Below, piece by piece: positions 35,501 through 45,110 of a stretch of DNA of 64,000 nucleotides. The stretch's first letter is position 1; each line of letters opens with the position of its first letter. Location: assembly GCF_003576645.1 (NCBI RefSeq), contig NC_044925.1, positions 18,739,143 through 18,803,142 of the forward strand, in the 5' to 3' direction. Both the position numbers and the translations under genes were made by a program. The DNA is from Ipomoea triloba. Taxonomy: Eukaryota; Streptophyta; Magnoliopsida; Solanales; Convolvulaceae. The notes beneath the pieces were generated by a model that saw nothing but the letters and a program-made list of their open reading frames with translations, ran no database searches and was not told where the DNA came from.

Positions 35501-36089
35501 TCCCGTTGTCAAACCGACAACAGTTCGTCTTCTATTTTCCCTTGCGGTTACAAATTCCTGGGTTCTCCGACAGTTAGACGTGCATAATGCTTTCTTAAAC
35601 GGTCATCTGGCTGAGAGCTTCTATATGAAGCAACCTCCCGGGTATGAAGACCCACAACATCCTGGCTACGTCTGTAAGTTACAGCGTTCTCTATATGGGC
35701 TAAAACAAGCCCCTCGTCCGTGGTTTAAACGCCTACAAGACTTCTTAACAACTGCTGGTTTCTTATCCTCTAAGACCGATGTCTCGCTTTTTCACTACAC
35801 AGCAGGCGAGTCTCGGGTCTATCTTCTGGTCTACGTTGACGACATAATTATGATGGGTAACGACACAGTACTTGTTGATTCCTTGCTAAACCGTCTCTCC
35901 CAAGCCTTTAAGATACGGGATTTAGGCACACCGGGATTCTTTCTCGGTATTGAGACTCTGAAATATGATCAAGGACTCTTATTATCACAGCGGAGGTATA
36001 TGCAGGATATTTTAGTTCGTGCAGGCATGGCTGACTGCAAGCCTCTTGCAACTCCGTCTGCGGTAACTCAGATCGCTACCCTCTCTTGA
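32595..36089 (+). CDS. Copia gag-pol polyprotein, frameshifted near its end
   Basis: Non-host polyprotein of 1164 codons up to a premature stop. The gag region covers about residues 10-260, followed by a CCHC knuckle (CQICRNYGHTAVNC, about 298-311). The protease DTGATS is near 343, and the integrase HHCC zinc site starts at HQRLGH. The DDE residues lie in TDIW, QSDLGGEY and NGRVERRN. The reverse transcriptase begins near 896, with LDVHNAFLNG and YVDD near 1079-1082. Four 14-codon perfect tandem duplications are present (32883-32966, 33093-33176, 33990-34073, 34095-34178). One of them doubles the integrase HQRLGH motif. The frame is lost by one base just before 36087; the remaining pol lies in the next frame. 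Confidence 0.9.
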   Translation: MQTPPATHISTANHHVSLKLTTRNYIYWRTQILPFLRSQGLIGYLDGSVPCPPPTLAAAAPSTTANPSPPVPNPAYAPWIQQDQGILSLIVSSLTSEVMYLAVGKETSREEVMYLAVGKETSREVWESITAAFASQSRTRCLSLLGRFQTLRQGNSTPAEYLGQAQMLVEALSLAGRPLKMLVEALSLAGRPLTADEQLLYVLRGLRPEFRAMASTLTAAATPITLPQLADHLQSQEFLHADDFGVQDSTSSQPSPAAFYAGRGRNNGGRHAGGRGGRQWRGRGSGGSGRGGGRNSPRCQICRNYGHTAVNCFRRYDEKPSPQAHAAYSREAAAPSADESWFPDTGATSHATPDVSLMDHSEPYIGNDTLKVGNGSGLDITSVGRTVIPSRLHPLKMSNILHVPNLSLSLLSVYKFTNENDVYFEFHKDYFLVKDCTTQAILLKGVTSGGLYQLSLPHTHRVFLSARASSKIWHQRLGHARASSKIWHQRLGHPHNQVLQRVLKHCPVTSNKVHRVLKHCPVTSNKVHNFDMCSACQLGKSARFPLDRVPNNSTNVLDLVFTDIWVPSPVISHSGFRYFVLFVDDFSRYTWFYPLRVKSDIYKAFTLFRAMVERRFSRSIKAIQSDLGGEYRHLHNVFETLGISHRQSCAYTYEQNGRVERRNRHIVETGLTLLAQSSTPMKYWDFAFESATFLINCLPSSAIGFKTPHYQVYNMPPPYTFFRVFGCRCYPYLRPYNTHKIEYRSAPCVFLGYPVTYRGYRCLDLYTGKIYTCRHVRFDENTFPFQDALQENVLTQPEELVWASAPLCPNASPIQSAVASVSDPSFHPSDTSRTQIESDSAATSDSEIPVTQGAPNQPTTGGHAMRTRKKTKGTGEQFYALHATTDPSCYTQAVKHSHWRDAMDQEFNALLHNNTWKLIPATPLMNIIGCKWVFRTKRKADGTVERYKARLVAKGFNQVAGEDFFDTFSPVVKPTTVRLLFSLAVTNSWVLRQLDVHNAFLNGHLAESFYMKQPPGYEDPQHPGYVCKLQRSLYGLKQAPRPWFKRLQDFLTTAGFLSSKTDVSLFHYTAGESRVYLLVYVDDIIMMGNDTVLVDSLLNRLSQAFKIRDLGTPGFFLGIETLKYDQGLLLSQRRYMQDILVRAGMADCKPLATPSAVTQIATLS

Positions 36090-36783
36090 TCCTTTTGATA
36101 ACCCGACACAGTATCGCCGGCTCGTAGGGGCTCTTCAGTACCTGACTATTACACGGCCAGACTTGTCGTTTTCAGTTAATCGACTATGTCAGTTCATGCA
36201 GTCTCCGACAGAAGGTCACTGGGTATTGCTCAAACGGGTCTTGCGGTATGTTAAGGGTACGTTACACATGGGCCTTCGTATCACTCCGGCTTCGAACTCT
36301 GCTCTGCATGGCTACTCTGACTCTGACTGGGCAGGCTGTCCGATTGACAGAAAATCTACCAGTGGATATGCAGTGTTTTACGGTTCAAACTTGATCTCGT
36401 GGATCTCTCGAAAGCAACGAACTGTAGCTCGATCATCAACAGAAGCCGAGTACAAGGGCTTAGCAGATTTAGCAGCTGAGATAACTTGGGTCGTCTCCTT
36501 ACTACGTGAATTACGGTTATACTCTGGGCAGCCTGCAACATTATGGTGCGACAACTTGGGTGCCACTTACATGGCTGCTAATCCCGTCTTTCATGCTCGC
36601 ACTAAGCATGTTGAGGTTGACTATCACTTCGTCCGAGACAAGGTTGCAACAGGGGAATTCGCGGTCAGTTTTGTGTCGACTCAGGATCAAATTGCGGACA
36701 TCTTCACCAAACCTCTACCAGCTAAACGCTTCACTACTCTGCGCTCCAAGCTCAATGTTGTTTCTGCCCAACCTTGCGCTTGA
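36088..36783 (+). pseudogene. Copia RT end and RNase H, out of frame
   Basis: The continuation of pol begins in another frame (DPFDNPTQYRRLVGALQYL) and covers the end of reverse transcriptase and RNase H: YSDSDWAG, DRKSTSGY, SSTEAEYKGL, LWCDNLGA and ARTKHVEVDYHFVRD, ending LPAKRF...SAQPCA before the purine tract and 3' LTR. The one-base shift separates it from the main ORF. Confidence 0.88.
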
Positions 36784-36790
36784 GGGGGCG

Positions 36791-36951
36791 TATTAACCAT
36801 GTAACATATAATAACTTTGTTTAGTCAGTAGTGATTAGTTGTAGTCAATAGTTAGTACCTATAAGCTAGGAGAGTCTTATGCTGACTCTCATATAGGTAT
36901 TGCTCTATTCTTGTAATTCAGTTATCATTTTGCAAAAAGCCTACGTTCATC
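36791..36951 (+). repeat. 3' LTR of the copia element
   Basis: 161 bp from TATTAACC to GTTCATC, followed by the AGCGT target duplication. A one-base shift (ATTAACC to TTCATCA with GCGTT) is equally possible because AGCGTT is present on both sides. Confidence 0.85.
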
Positions 36952-38598
36952 AGCGTTTGAATACTGTTGTGCTTGATTATTTTCATGATATTTTTGCATC
37001 AAATATTTCTACCTCCTCTGTGGATACTTTTGTTGCATCTATAGCCCCCCGTGTCTCTCAAGAGCAGAATGTTGCCCTTCTTAGGCCTTTTGAGGCGAAG
37101 GAAGTTAAGGCTGCTCTTTTTCTATGTTTCTTGATAAATCCCCTGACCCTAATGGCATGAATCTGGAATTTTATCAGCACTATTGGGATGTGGTGGGAGG
37201 TGATGTTTCTTCTTTTGTACTTAAATGTCTGAATGAGTGCTCCTTTCTGGTTGGTCTTAATGATACGAATGTTGTGCTTATCTCTAAGAAGGATTGTCCG
37301 GAAAGGGTGTTTGATCTTCACCCTATAGCCCTGTGCAATGTAGTTTACAAGATCATGTCCAAGATGGTGGCTAATAGGATGAAGCCTTTGTTGAGAGAGG
37401 TGATTTCTGATTCTCAAAGCGCTTTTATTCTTAACAGGCTCATTACAGACAATATTATGATTGTTATAGAGGTAGGCCATTACCTCAATAGGAAACAGTG
37501 TGGTGTGGTAGGTTGGGTGCACTCAAGTTGGATATGGCTAAGGCCTATGACCGTATAGAGTGGCCCTTTCTGCGTAATATGTTGTTGTCATTGGGTTTAT
37601 CTGTTAACTGGGTGGACTTGGTTATGCTTTGTGTGACCACGGTCTCCTACAACTTTCTGGTGAATGGAAGGAATGCTAAGCAGGTTGTCCCCACTCGTGG
37701 TATTCGGCAGGGAGATCCCATCTCCCCGTATTTGTTCATTATTTGTGCTGAGAGCCTTTCTTTGTTATTACAGCAGGTTGATGCTAGAGGGGTTTTTTCA
37801 TGGGTGTAGGGTGGCAAGGGGAGCTCCCCTTGTTTTGCATTTGTTTTTTTGCAAATGATAGCCTCCTGTTCTTCAAAGCAACTGCTCAAGAGGCAGGAGC
37901 AGTCAAGTAGTGTCTTGTTGATTATGAGAAAATGTCTGGGCAGGCAGTGAACTTCCACAAATCTAGTGTGTGTTTTAGCAGGAACACGGCTGGGGATGTA
38001 AAGGATGAAGTGGCATCAGTGTTGGGTGTTGTTCAGGCTCTTAACTTTGGAAAGTATTTGGGTTTCCCATCTTTTGTTGGGAGGGAGAAATGGGTAGTGT
38101 TTTCGTTTATTGAGGATAATATCAAGCACAGGATTAGTTCGTGGAGTAAGAAGCTTATTTCACAGGCAGGGAAGGAGGTTCTACTGAAGACTGTGGCTCA
38201 GTCTATGGATAATTCTCCATGAGTATTTTCCTACTCCCTGAGTCGGTTTGTTTATCCATTGAGAGAGCTATGAACATGTATTGGTAGGGGTCTAGAAATC
38301 AAAAGGGTATACATTAGAAGGCTTGAGATCGTCTGTGTGTCCCCAAGAAATATCGTGGGTTGAGGTTTAAGGATTTGAGGGCTTTTAATTTAGCAATGTT
38401 AGGCAAACAAGCCTGGCGTTTTCTTATGAGACCTCATTCCCTAGTAGCAAGGATTTACAAGGCCAAGTATTTCCCCAAAACCTCTTTTATTGATGTTACT
38501 TTAGGTAGTTGCCCAAGTTTCTGCTGGAGGAGTATTATGTCTGCCCATGAGCTAATTTGCAGTGGAGTTAGGAGGAGAATAGGGGATGGGAAATCATG
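36952..38598 (+). pseudogene. LINE reverse transcriptase remnant, part downstream of the copia insertion
   Basis: Resumes with LNTVVLDYFHDIFASN. After a frameshift near 37115 it reads DKSPDPNGMNLEFYQHYW, HPIALCNVVYKIMSKMVANR and SDSQSAFILNRLITDN, then, after another shift near 37510, KLDMAKAYDRIEWPFL and GIRQGDPISPYLF. The catalytic box reads FANDS instead of FADDS (about 37847-37861), so a metal-binding Asp is lost. Later blocks are YLGFPSFVGR and KDLRAFNLAMLGKQAWRFL. Several stops follow. The 3' end with poly-A tail is missing. This is a plant L1-type LINE, dead before the copia insertion or decayed since. Confidence 0.85.
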
Positions 38599-38599
38599 A

Positions 38600-39540
38600 G
38601 TCTAGTTATGTGGCCGAAAATAATATGGTAGCTCGCCGGAGAAGAAGAAAGAAGCGTGAAATGACTAAAATACCCTCATTATTTTAGGGTTTTGGACTTT
38701 CCGGCGACATTTAGCCGCCAATTTGGCCGGAGTGACCAAAATCGATAAAAATTGAATGGTCCTGGTATGCAATTAACAGTTTTGAAAGTTGTGGATTGAA
38801 ATTAACAGGACCCTTATAGTCAGTAGACGCAAAATGACAATTTTCTATATATATAGACAAAAATCCAACGAAATACCATGGTTGTTGATGCCCTATGTGA
38901 CGAAACTTTTCAATCATCGAAAGTGATTAGAAATTCTAACTATTTTGATTAATTGTCAAAATACCAAGGAAAATTGTTACATATCCAAAAACTGTTCAAA
39001 AAGTTTGTTCTTGTTAGGGATATAATACTACAAATATATTATTACACAAATGATTGGGCTAGTTCAAGATTTGTAAGTTTGAGTCGTGTGATACTCACAC
39101 TATCCTTAAAACCTTATTCGCTACTTCCCTTTGATGCAAGGAGCGTTGTAGCGCAGGTTTTCTAGGATAAAACAAGTTTCGACCTAGTGTTTGAGCACTC
39201 AAACAGCTAAGCTCAACGAACTAGAACTTGGTTAAAACATAGAGATTGAGGAAGAAGATGAGCATGGTTTTTGAGAGAAAAAACTTTTTATTTTCTATAT
39301 AAAATTAATCTCTTGCTACATCTAAGGTATATATATGATAGGTTGTCAAAATGCATTAACCCATGACATTTAAACTAATATTAAAATCAGTCCATGTAAC
39401 ATTCATAAGAGGCAAATATTTAATTTAAAAATTAATTCTAAATCAGAATTAATACATTCGAGAACGGTACTCCGAGAAGTAACTACGAAAAGCATAACTT
39501 AGGCATACACGACTCAAGCCTTTTTAGGCTCATTATTGGT
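38600..39540. other. Gene-free spacer with dispersed repeat
   Basis: A block near 38700-38830 (TGGCCGGAGTGACC, AAATCGATAAAAATTGAATGG, TTGTGGATTGAAATTAACA) recurs in diverged form at 62915-63005. Nothing else is recognised. Confidence 0.45.
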
Positions 39541-39558
39541 TACTGTATGGCAGCAACT

Positions 39559-39563
<5 letters not shown>

Positions 39564-39610
<47 letters not shown>
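39564..39610. repeat. (TA)n microsatellite
   Basis: An uninterrupted AT dinucleotide run of about 47 bp. Confidence 0.95.
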
Positions 39611-39611
<1 letters not shown>

Positions 39612-39984
39612 TCCAATGTGACTGGGTGCCCCAGAGAGAAATAGAAACTAATTTGAGTCGTCCATCTAAAAACATAAACGGATCAGGTGTATTTTTAAAA
39701 AATCACAGTGGCATTTTTATAAATAACTGAAACTTTGAGTGCAAGTAACTTGGGTTAAAAGTGCAAGTAATAGATACAAGTGTGCAAGTAGAATCACTTA
39801 AAAGTGTAACCATTTGGACTTAATAGTGTAGGTAATGTTTGGTGCAACTAATGATAATGTTAGGGACTAGGATCACCTAAATTCTAACTCACGGACTGGC
39901 CCGCAAAAGCTCGCCAAAAGTTAGGCCTACGACGGAGCGAGCTTAATGAGACGGGCTGATTCGCTTTTACAATACTAATTTCAC

Positions 39985-41120
39985 TATTATGATACCTTAT
40001 ACTTGGTATAATATTCATATATACATATTCAAATCATGTCGGCTAAGTACTAATTTCATTATTATGACACCTTATACTTGGTATAATATTCATATATACA
40101 TATTCAAATCATGTCGGCTAAGGTATATCAAATAAAGGAGGAGGAGGAGGAACTCCTATCAACGAATTTTTCTTTTATTTATTTATTTATTTATTGTTTT
40201 TAGGCATATTTTTGTTTCTGCCGTTGAATTTTTTTCTTTTTAAAATTATCTTTGGGTTTCTATTGGTGGTAGAAACCTAGCTATCACCAACAAAAATAAA
40301 GGTCTTTCTTTGTGTTCTTGCCGATAGGCTACCAACAAATATATTTTCTTATAGAAACCTAGTTGGGTTTATGTCAAAATGCCATGGTTGCCAGAAATTT
40401 TTCTTGAATTCCAACCATGGCTATTTTATTTAAAAAAAAAAAACATTTGAAGTGGTCGGACAATTAGGATATATGGTGATACCTTATTATGCATCCAATC
40501 TTTTCGATGAACAGAGAAGTAGTCGAAGAGTGATCAAAATTATTTGTGATTATTTTGACTAATAGGTAAATAACGAAAATGATTTTTGCAAATTCTAGAA
40601 GTGAAACTCTTGTTTTCAATCATTTTTATGTGAAAAAGACCAAGGGCACTATAATACCTTATACTTGGTATAACATTCATACATATTCAAATCATGTCAA
40701 CTAAGGTGTATCAAATAAATGTGCAAAACATAAAATATACTTGAAAATAAATTAAATTAATGCAAACGTTTTAATTTTAGATCATATATATATCATATCA
40801 AATAATTAATGTCAACTTTTTTACGTCCAACAACGTCCCATGATTGATACATCTTTGGGCATTGCCAGAAAAAAAGGAATCATGAGGACATGAGGGAGGA
40901 GGGGGACATTATATTATTTAATTATTATATGGTTCTATTATTATGCAATATAATATAATTAATTAAAGATCAGTAGGATAAAATCTAAATCATAAACGGA
41001 AAACAATAACCCTTCATATAATCGTTGTTCTTAAATTAAACTCAGTCCTATTGTTATATATTTTGCATATCAAATATTGTCTCAAAACATTAGATTTCAT
41101 CTAATTAATTTGTTATTATC
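39985..41120. repeat. Segmental duplication, proximal copy
   Basis: A block containing CTTATACTTGGTATAATATTC, CAAATCATGTC and GGTGTATCAAAT occurs near 39985, 40055 and 40655. It is followed by TCCCATGATTGATAC, GAAAAAAAGGAATCATG, GATCAGTAGGA, AAACAATAACCCTTCATATA, ATATTTTGCATATCAAATA and TTAGATTTCATCTAATTAAT. The same series in the same order occurs at 44550-45110. Confidence 0.65.
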
Positions 41121-42187
41121 AAATGAACGTAACTAATTTTGTGTGTGTATATTAACAACATTTGAATAATTAAAACAAATTTATATAATTTAATTAAATT
41201 ATTTGTACACTCATTTTAAACTTTTGAATTAATTACTTGATTTTAAATAATTTAATATTATATTAGTTCTAATCATTTAAGATTAAGGGTGTATTCAATC
41301 ATGACTTTCATAAATTTTTTAAATACTTTTATAAACTTTAAAAGTTTAGAGATATTCAATTCAAAGTTTTAGGAAGTTTTTAAAAGTCATGCGATATTTA
41401 ATCAAGATTTTTAAAGAGTCTTTAAAAGTCAGTGGTATTCGACTAAGACTTTTAAAGAGTTTTTAAAAGTTATGTGTTATTCAAAAAGTTATGAATTTAT
41501 GTACTTTTTAATTTTAGGACCTTTGTAGATTTTTCCTTCTCAAATTTAAATCCAACCTTCAACCCCAAGATTTCAAAATTTTCTTTCTACCAACTCTGGA
41601 TGTTTTCTCTCTATTTAAACTCTATTTTTTCTCTTTATTTAAATTTTATAAACCTTATACCTAAATTCAATAAATTATTTTTTCTTCATTATCATATATT
41701 TTCTTCATACCTAAACTCTACCAATTTTTTCTCTCTCCTAAACTTTACCATCTTCCTCTAAAAATTTGAAATAATATTATTTTTACTTCATTATTGCTTG
41801 TATATTTTGATTTTTTATTTTTTCAACGAACTTTTAATCCCTAACTTCTAAACTTTCTCTGCGAACTTTTCTACCTAACTTCTAAACTTTCTCTAAGAAC
41901 TTTTTCTCTCTAAATACATGAACAAAGCAAATTTTTCATCTATCACTGTCAAATTTAACTATATGTTTCATAATATTCATATAAATAAATACTTGTATAT
42001 TTTAATTTTAATTATTTTCATGTTTATATTCGTAATATTTTTTTTCAAACAATTACTACGAATAGCGAGCTACTATTCGCAACAATAATTTGAGGCTACA
42101 AACAGTAGCACCTTGTTGTTGTTCGCAATCCCAAATTGCTATTGCAATTAATAGCCTTTTGCTTGATACCTAGCAGTATATCAAGTA

Positions 42188-42222
42188 TAAATTTATACAT
42201 ACATACATACATACATACATTT
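42188..42222. repeat. (ACAT)n microsatellite
   Basis: About seven ACAT/ATAC repeats next to a TA run, at the left edge of the fold-back element. Confidence 0.85.
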
Positions 42223-42237
42223 ATATATATATATATA

Positions 42238-42758
42238 GAGTCATTTCTATTTTTGGTCCTACTGTTATTGGGGCATTGCCAATTTTAGTCAACTTTATTA
42301 ATTTTTGCCACATTGCGACCAGTCTTATTTAGTACTTGCCACTTTTAGTCCACCGCTAAAATTTTTCTCAAATGATCGTCCAAAATAGGGGTATTTTTGG
42401 TATTTTCATGTTTTGGTCATCTCCTTTACCCTTTGTAGTGGTTTTCCTTACACATTTTCATCCAATGAAGAGGTCCGGCGAAAGCCATGTGAGCCACATT
42501 ACAAAGCCATGGCTTTTGCCGGACCTCTTCATTTGATGAAAATGTGTAAGGAAAACTATTGCAAAGGGTAAAGGAGATGATTAAAGCATGAAAATACCAA
42601 AATACTTCTATTTTGGACGGTTATTTGACAAAAATTTTAACGATGGACTAAAAGTGGCAATGACTAAATAAGACTGGCTGCAATGTGACAAAAATTAATG
42701 AAGTGGACTAAAATTGGCAATGCCCCAATAACAGTTGGACCAAAAATGGAAATGGCTC
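42238..42758. mobile_element. Long fold-back element, about 250-bp arms
   Basis: Arms 42238-42489 and 42508-42758 are near-complementary along their length, with an 18-base loop. The tips read GAGTCATTTC and GAAATGGCTC. Mirrored words include GGTCCGGCGAAAGCCATG, CTTACACATTTTCATC, TTGCAAAGGGTAAAGGAGATGA and GGCATTGCC. It sits in TA-repeat DNA, so a TA duplication (Tc1/mariner-like) cannot be told from background. A related fragment is near 58450-58690. If transcribed it would form a long dsRNA. Confidence 0.8.
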
Positions 42759-43436
42759 TATATATATATTGTTAATATTTTTTTTTAATTTTATGCAACT
42801 AGGAATTATATTTTTAAATATTTTATTTGAAAAATTTTTTTACTATAAATTTTAGTGTTCAGTATTGTCATAAATTTATTATGAAATAGTTTTTTTAGTA
42901 ATGCTCATTAATACTATATAAGTAATTAGCATACAAGTCTCACCATACTATGTATAAAAATAATAATGCTGATGCGGGTGAAGAACTATATAATAAGAAG
43001 AACTTTATAATATATTATAACATATTTTGTAAGAAAATTATAAATGATAAGAATCGAAATCATTGAAAGTTTGTAAGGATGTATTCAATTTAGAATTTCA
43101 ATGATTTTTATAGACTTTTTAAAATAAAATAAAAAAGTTGATAAAAGTTTATAAATGTTTTTTATATAGACTTTTATAGTCTTACAAAGTTTTAAAAAGT
43201 TTTGAACGATTCTATAAAAGTCAATAAAAATTTATTAAAATATTTCATTTTAAAAGTTTTTAAAAGTCTACAAAAGTCATGATTGAATACACCCCATAAG
43301 TTTACAAATTACAAATTATAACTTTTGAAGGGTCAATATTAATTTTACATACAATATATACATACTTAATCATAATTTAAAATTTTTCTTTTATTTCAAA
43401 AAGAAATTAGGGGTATTAATTAAAATATTTTAAAGG

Positions 43437-44338
43437 GAAAATTTAACTTTCCGTCTCTAAGTTATACGATAATGGTAGAATTCGTCCGTAATTGTTGGTC
43501 ATGCTCACATTTCATCCCTATGCTATTATTGGTGTTGCACTACTATCCGTCCCTCTACTAACAAAACATTATTTATGAAATTTACAACATTAGTATAGCT
43601 TATGAATAAAAAGTGAGCACGAAAAGTTAATAAAAGAGTTAATTCCAGAAATGGTCATTCGACTATTGACTTTTACCAATTTTTGTCCTCGACTTCTAAT
43701 TTGACCAAAGTTGGTCCCTTAACTAATGATTTTGTGTCAATTTTGGTCCTTCTGTTAAATCTATGTTAAATATGTGTTAAAATTGAGGGTAAAAATGTAA
43801 AACTAAATAATTTAACATAGAGGAAGTATTTTATGCATTAATTGCATAATATGAAGTTATGGACCAATTTTTATTATATTTATAAATATTTATTGTTAAA
43901 CAAGGGATTACATTAGCGTATTAGAGCAAAACTCGAAAAATAATAGTTGTCTAGCTTAGGTTAACGAATTGTATTTATTTAGTCCAAAAAACTCATTTGC
44001 GCACTGATTTATACTAATATATATTATCACTAAGGTTGAAATATTTGGTTTTACATTTTTACTCTCAATTTTAACACTTATTTAACATAGATTTAACAGA
44101 ATGATCAAAATTGGTATAAAATCAATAGTTAAGGGATCAACTTTGGTCAAATTAAAAGTCGAGGACAAAAATTAGTAAAAGTCAATAGTCGAAGGACCAT
44201 TTCTGGAATTAACTATTAATAAAATGACGAAAAGTGCAACGTAAATAATAGCTTATGGGTGAAAAGTGAGCACGACAAACAATTAAGAATGAATTCTACA
44301 ATTACCCTATAACTTAGGGACGAAAAGTGTAATTTTTT
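43437..44338. mobile_element. Inverted-repeat MITE carrying a second element
   Basis: The left arm (about 43441-43560: TCCGTCTCTAAGTTAT, AGAATTCGTCC, GTCATGCTCAC) is mirrored by the right arm (about 44225-44335: GTGAGCACGAC, GAATTCTACAATTACC, ATAACTTAGGGACGAAAAG). The family is the one at 7680-7926. The element 43636-44215 is inserted in its middle with a 9-bp target duplication. Confidence 0.65.
43636..44215. mobile_element. Nested MULE-type hairpin MITE
   Basis: TTAATAAAA lies exactly on both sides (43627-43635 and 44216-44224). The ends are GAGTTAATTCCAGAAATGG and CCATTTCTGGAATTAACTA, and mirroring continues through CGACTATTGACTTTTAC, CTAATTTGACCAAAGTTG and CATTTTTACCCTCAATTTTAACA-like words. 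The 9-bp duplication points to Mutator-like mobilisation. The order of insertion is clear: outer element first. Confidence 0.78.
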
Positions 44339-44549
44339 CTATTTAAAAAAAAAAAAAAAAAAAAACTTTGGGGGCTAGAGTCACCCCAATCCCTTGATCG
44401 ATCCCACTGACCGATTTTTATTTTATTATTATTTTTTTAAAGTTGAAACCAAAATTAGGACTAACTTGAAAAGAAAATAACTTGGAGAATGTCATTCCAT
44501 TAATAATTTGATTTAAATTTTAAAAAAAAATAGAAAAGAAAAGTCCAAG

Positions 44550-45110
44550 TGCATTATGATAGCTTATACTTGGTATAATATATGTACATATTCAATTCAT
44601 GTCAGCTAATTAGGTGTATCAAATTAAAAAAATATATATATATATTCAAAATTCACTCATAATACATGCTTCAAATTAAATTAATAATACAACTTTTTTT
44701 ATTTGCCAGTTCATATATCATATAAAATTATTAATGACAAACATTTATTAACGTACTGTCCAGCAATAATGTTCCATGATTGATACGCATTGGTGCATGA
44801 TAGTTATTTCCAGGAAAAAAGGAGTCATGTGTAAAAATTATATTTTATATTATTATCTGATTTTTTTAAGGCACATCATTTATTATATGGTTCTACACTT
44901 CTACTATATATTATGTTATTCAATATAATTAATTAAGGATCAACAGGAGAAAATATAAATAATCATAAAGAGAAAACAATAAGCCTTCATATAATTGTTG
45001 CTCTTAATTTAAAAGGTAGTGCTATTATTGCTATATATTTTGCGTATCAAATACTGTCTTAAAAAAATTAGATTCATCTAATTAATTTGATGTAGATCAA
45101 ATTAACTAAT
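44550..45110. repeat. Segmental duplication, distal copy
   Basis: Collinear with the later part of 39985-41120: GCTTATACTTGGTATAATAT, TCATGTCAGCTAAT, GTGTATCAAATT, TTCCATGATTGATAC, GGAAAAAAGGAGTCATG, GATCAACAGGAG, AAACAATAAGCCTTCATATA and ATATATTTTGCGTATCAAAT. Several indels separate the copies. The spacer between them contains the PIF-like element and the nested MITEs. Confidence 0.65.

Larger units (their letters stand above)
32442..36951 (+). mobile_element. Ty1/copia LTR retrotransposon inserted in a LINE
   Basis: The LTRs are 32442-32580 (cut by one N) and 36791-36951. AGCGT lies just before the 5' LTR (32437-32441) and just after the 3' LTR (36952-36956); with it removed the LINE reading ...VEGER|LNTVVLDYF is continuous. 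Order inside is gag, protease, integrase, reverse transcriptase, RNase H, which defines copia. A GAGGGGG purine tract (36782-36788) abuts the 3' LTR. The primer-binding site is lost in the single-N join at 32580. The LTR portions I can compare look identical, so the insertion is recent, yet pol carries a frameshift and four 42-bp duplications. Confidence 0.93.
41287..43296. mobile_element. PIF/Harbinger-like element, copy 2, with nested fold-back
   Basis: The left end is GGGTGTATTCAATCATGAC. The right end complements to GGGTGTATTCAATCATGAC after two extra bases. TAA flanks both sides (41284-41286 and 43297-43299, imperfect). As in copy 1 (5420-6541), subterminal DNA repeats CTTTTAAA-type words, the centre has a patch with GCAACAA and TTGCGAAC words (42055-42150), and an internal GTATTCAATTTAGA restart lies near 43080. 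The fold-back at 42238-42758 is inserted inside. No transposase is encoded. Confidence 0.6.
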
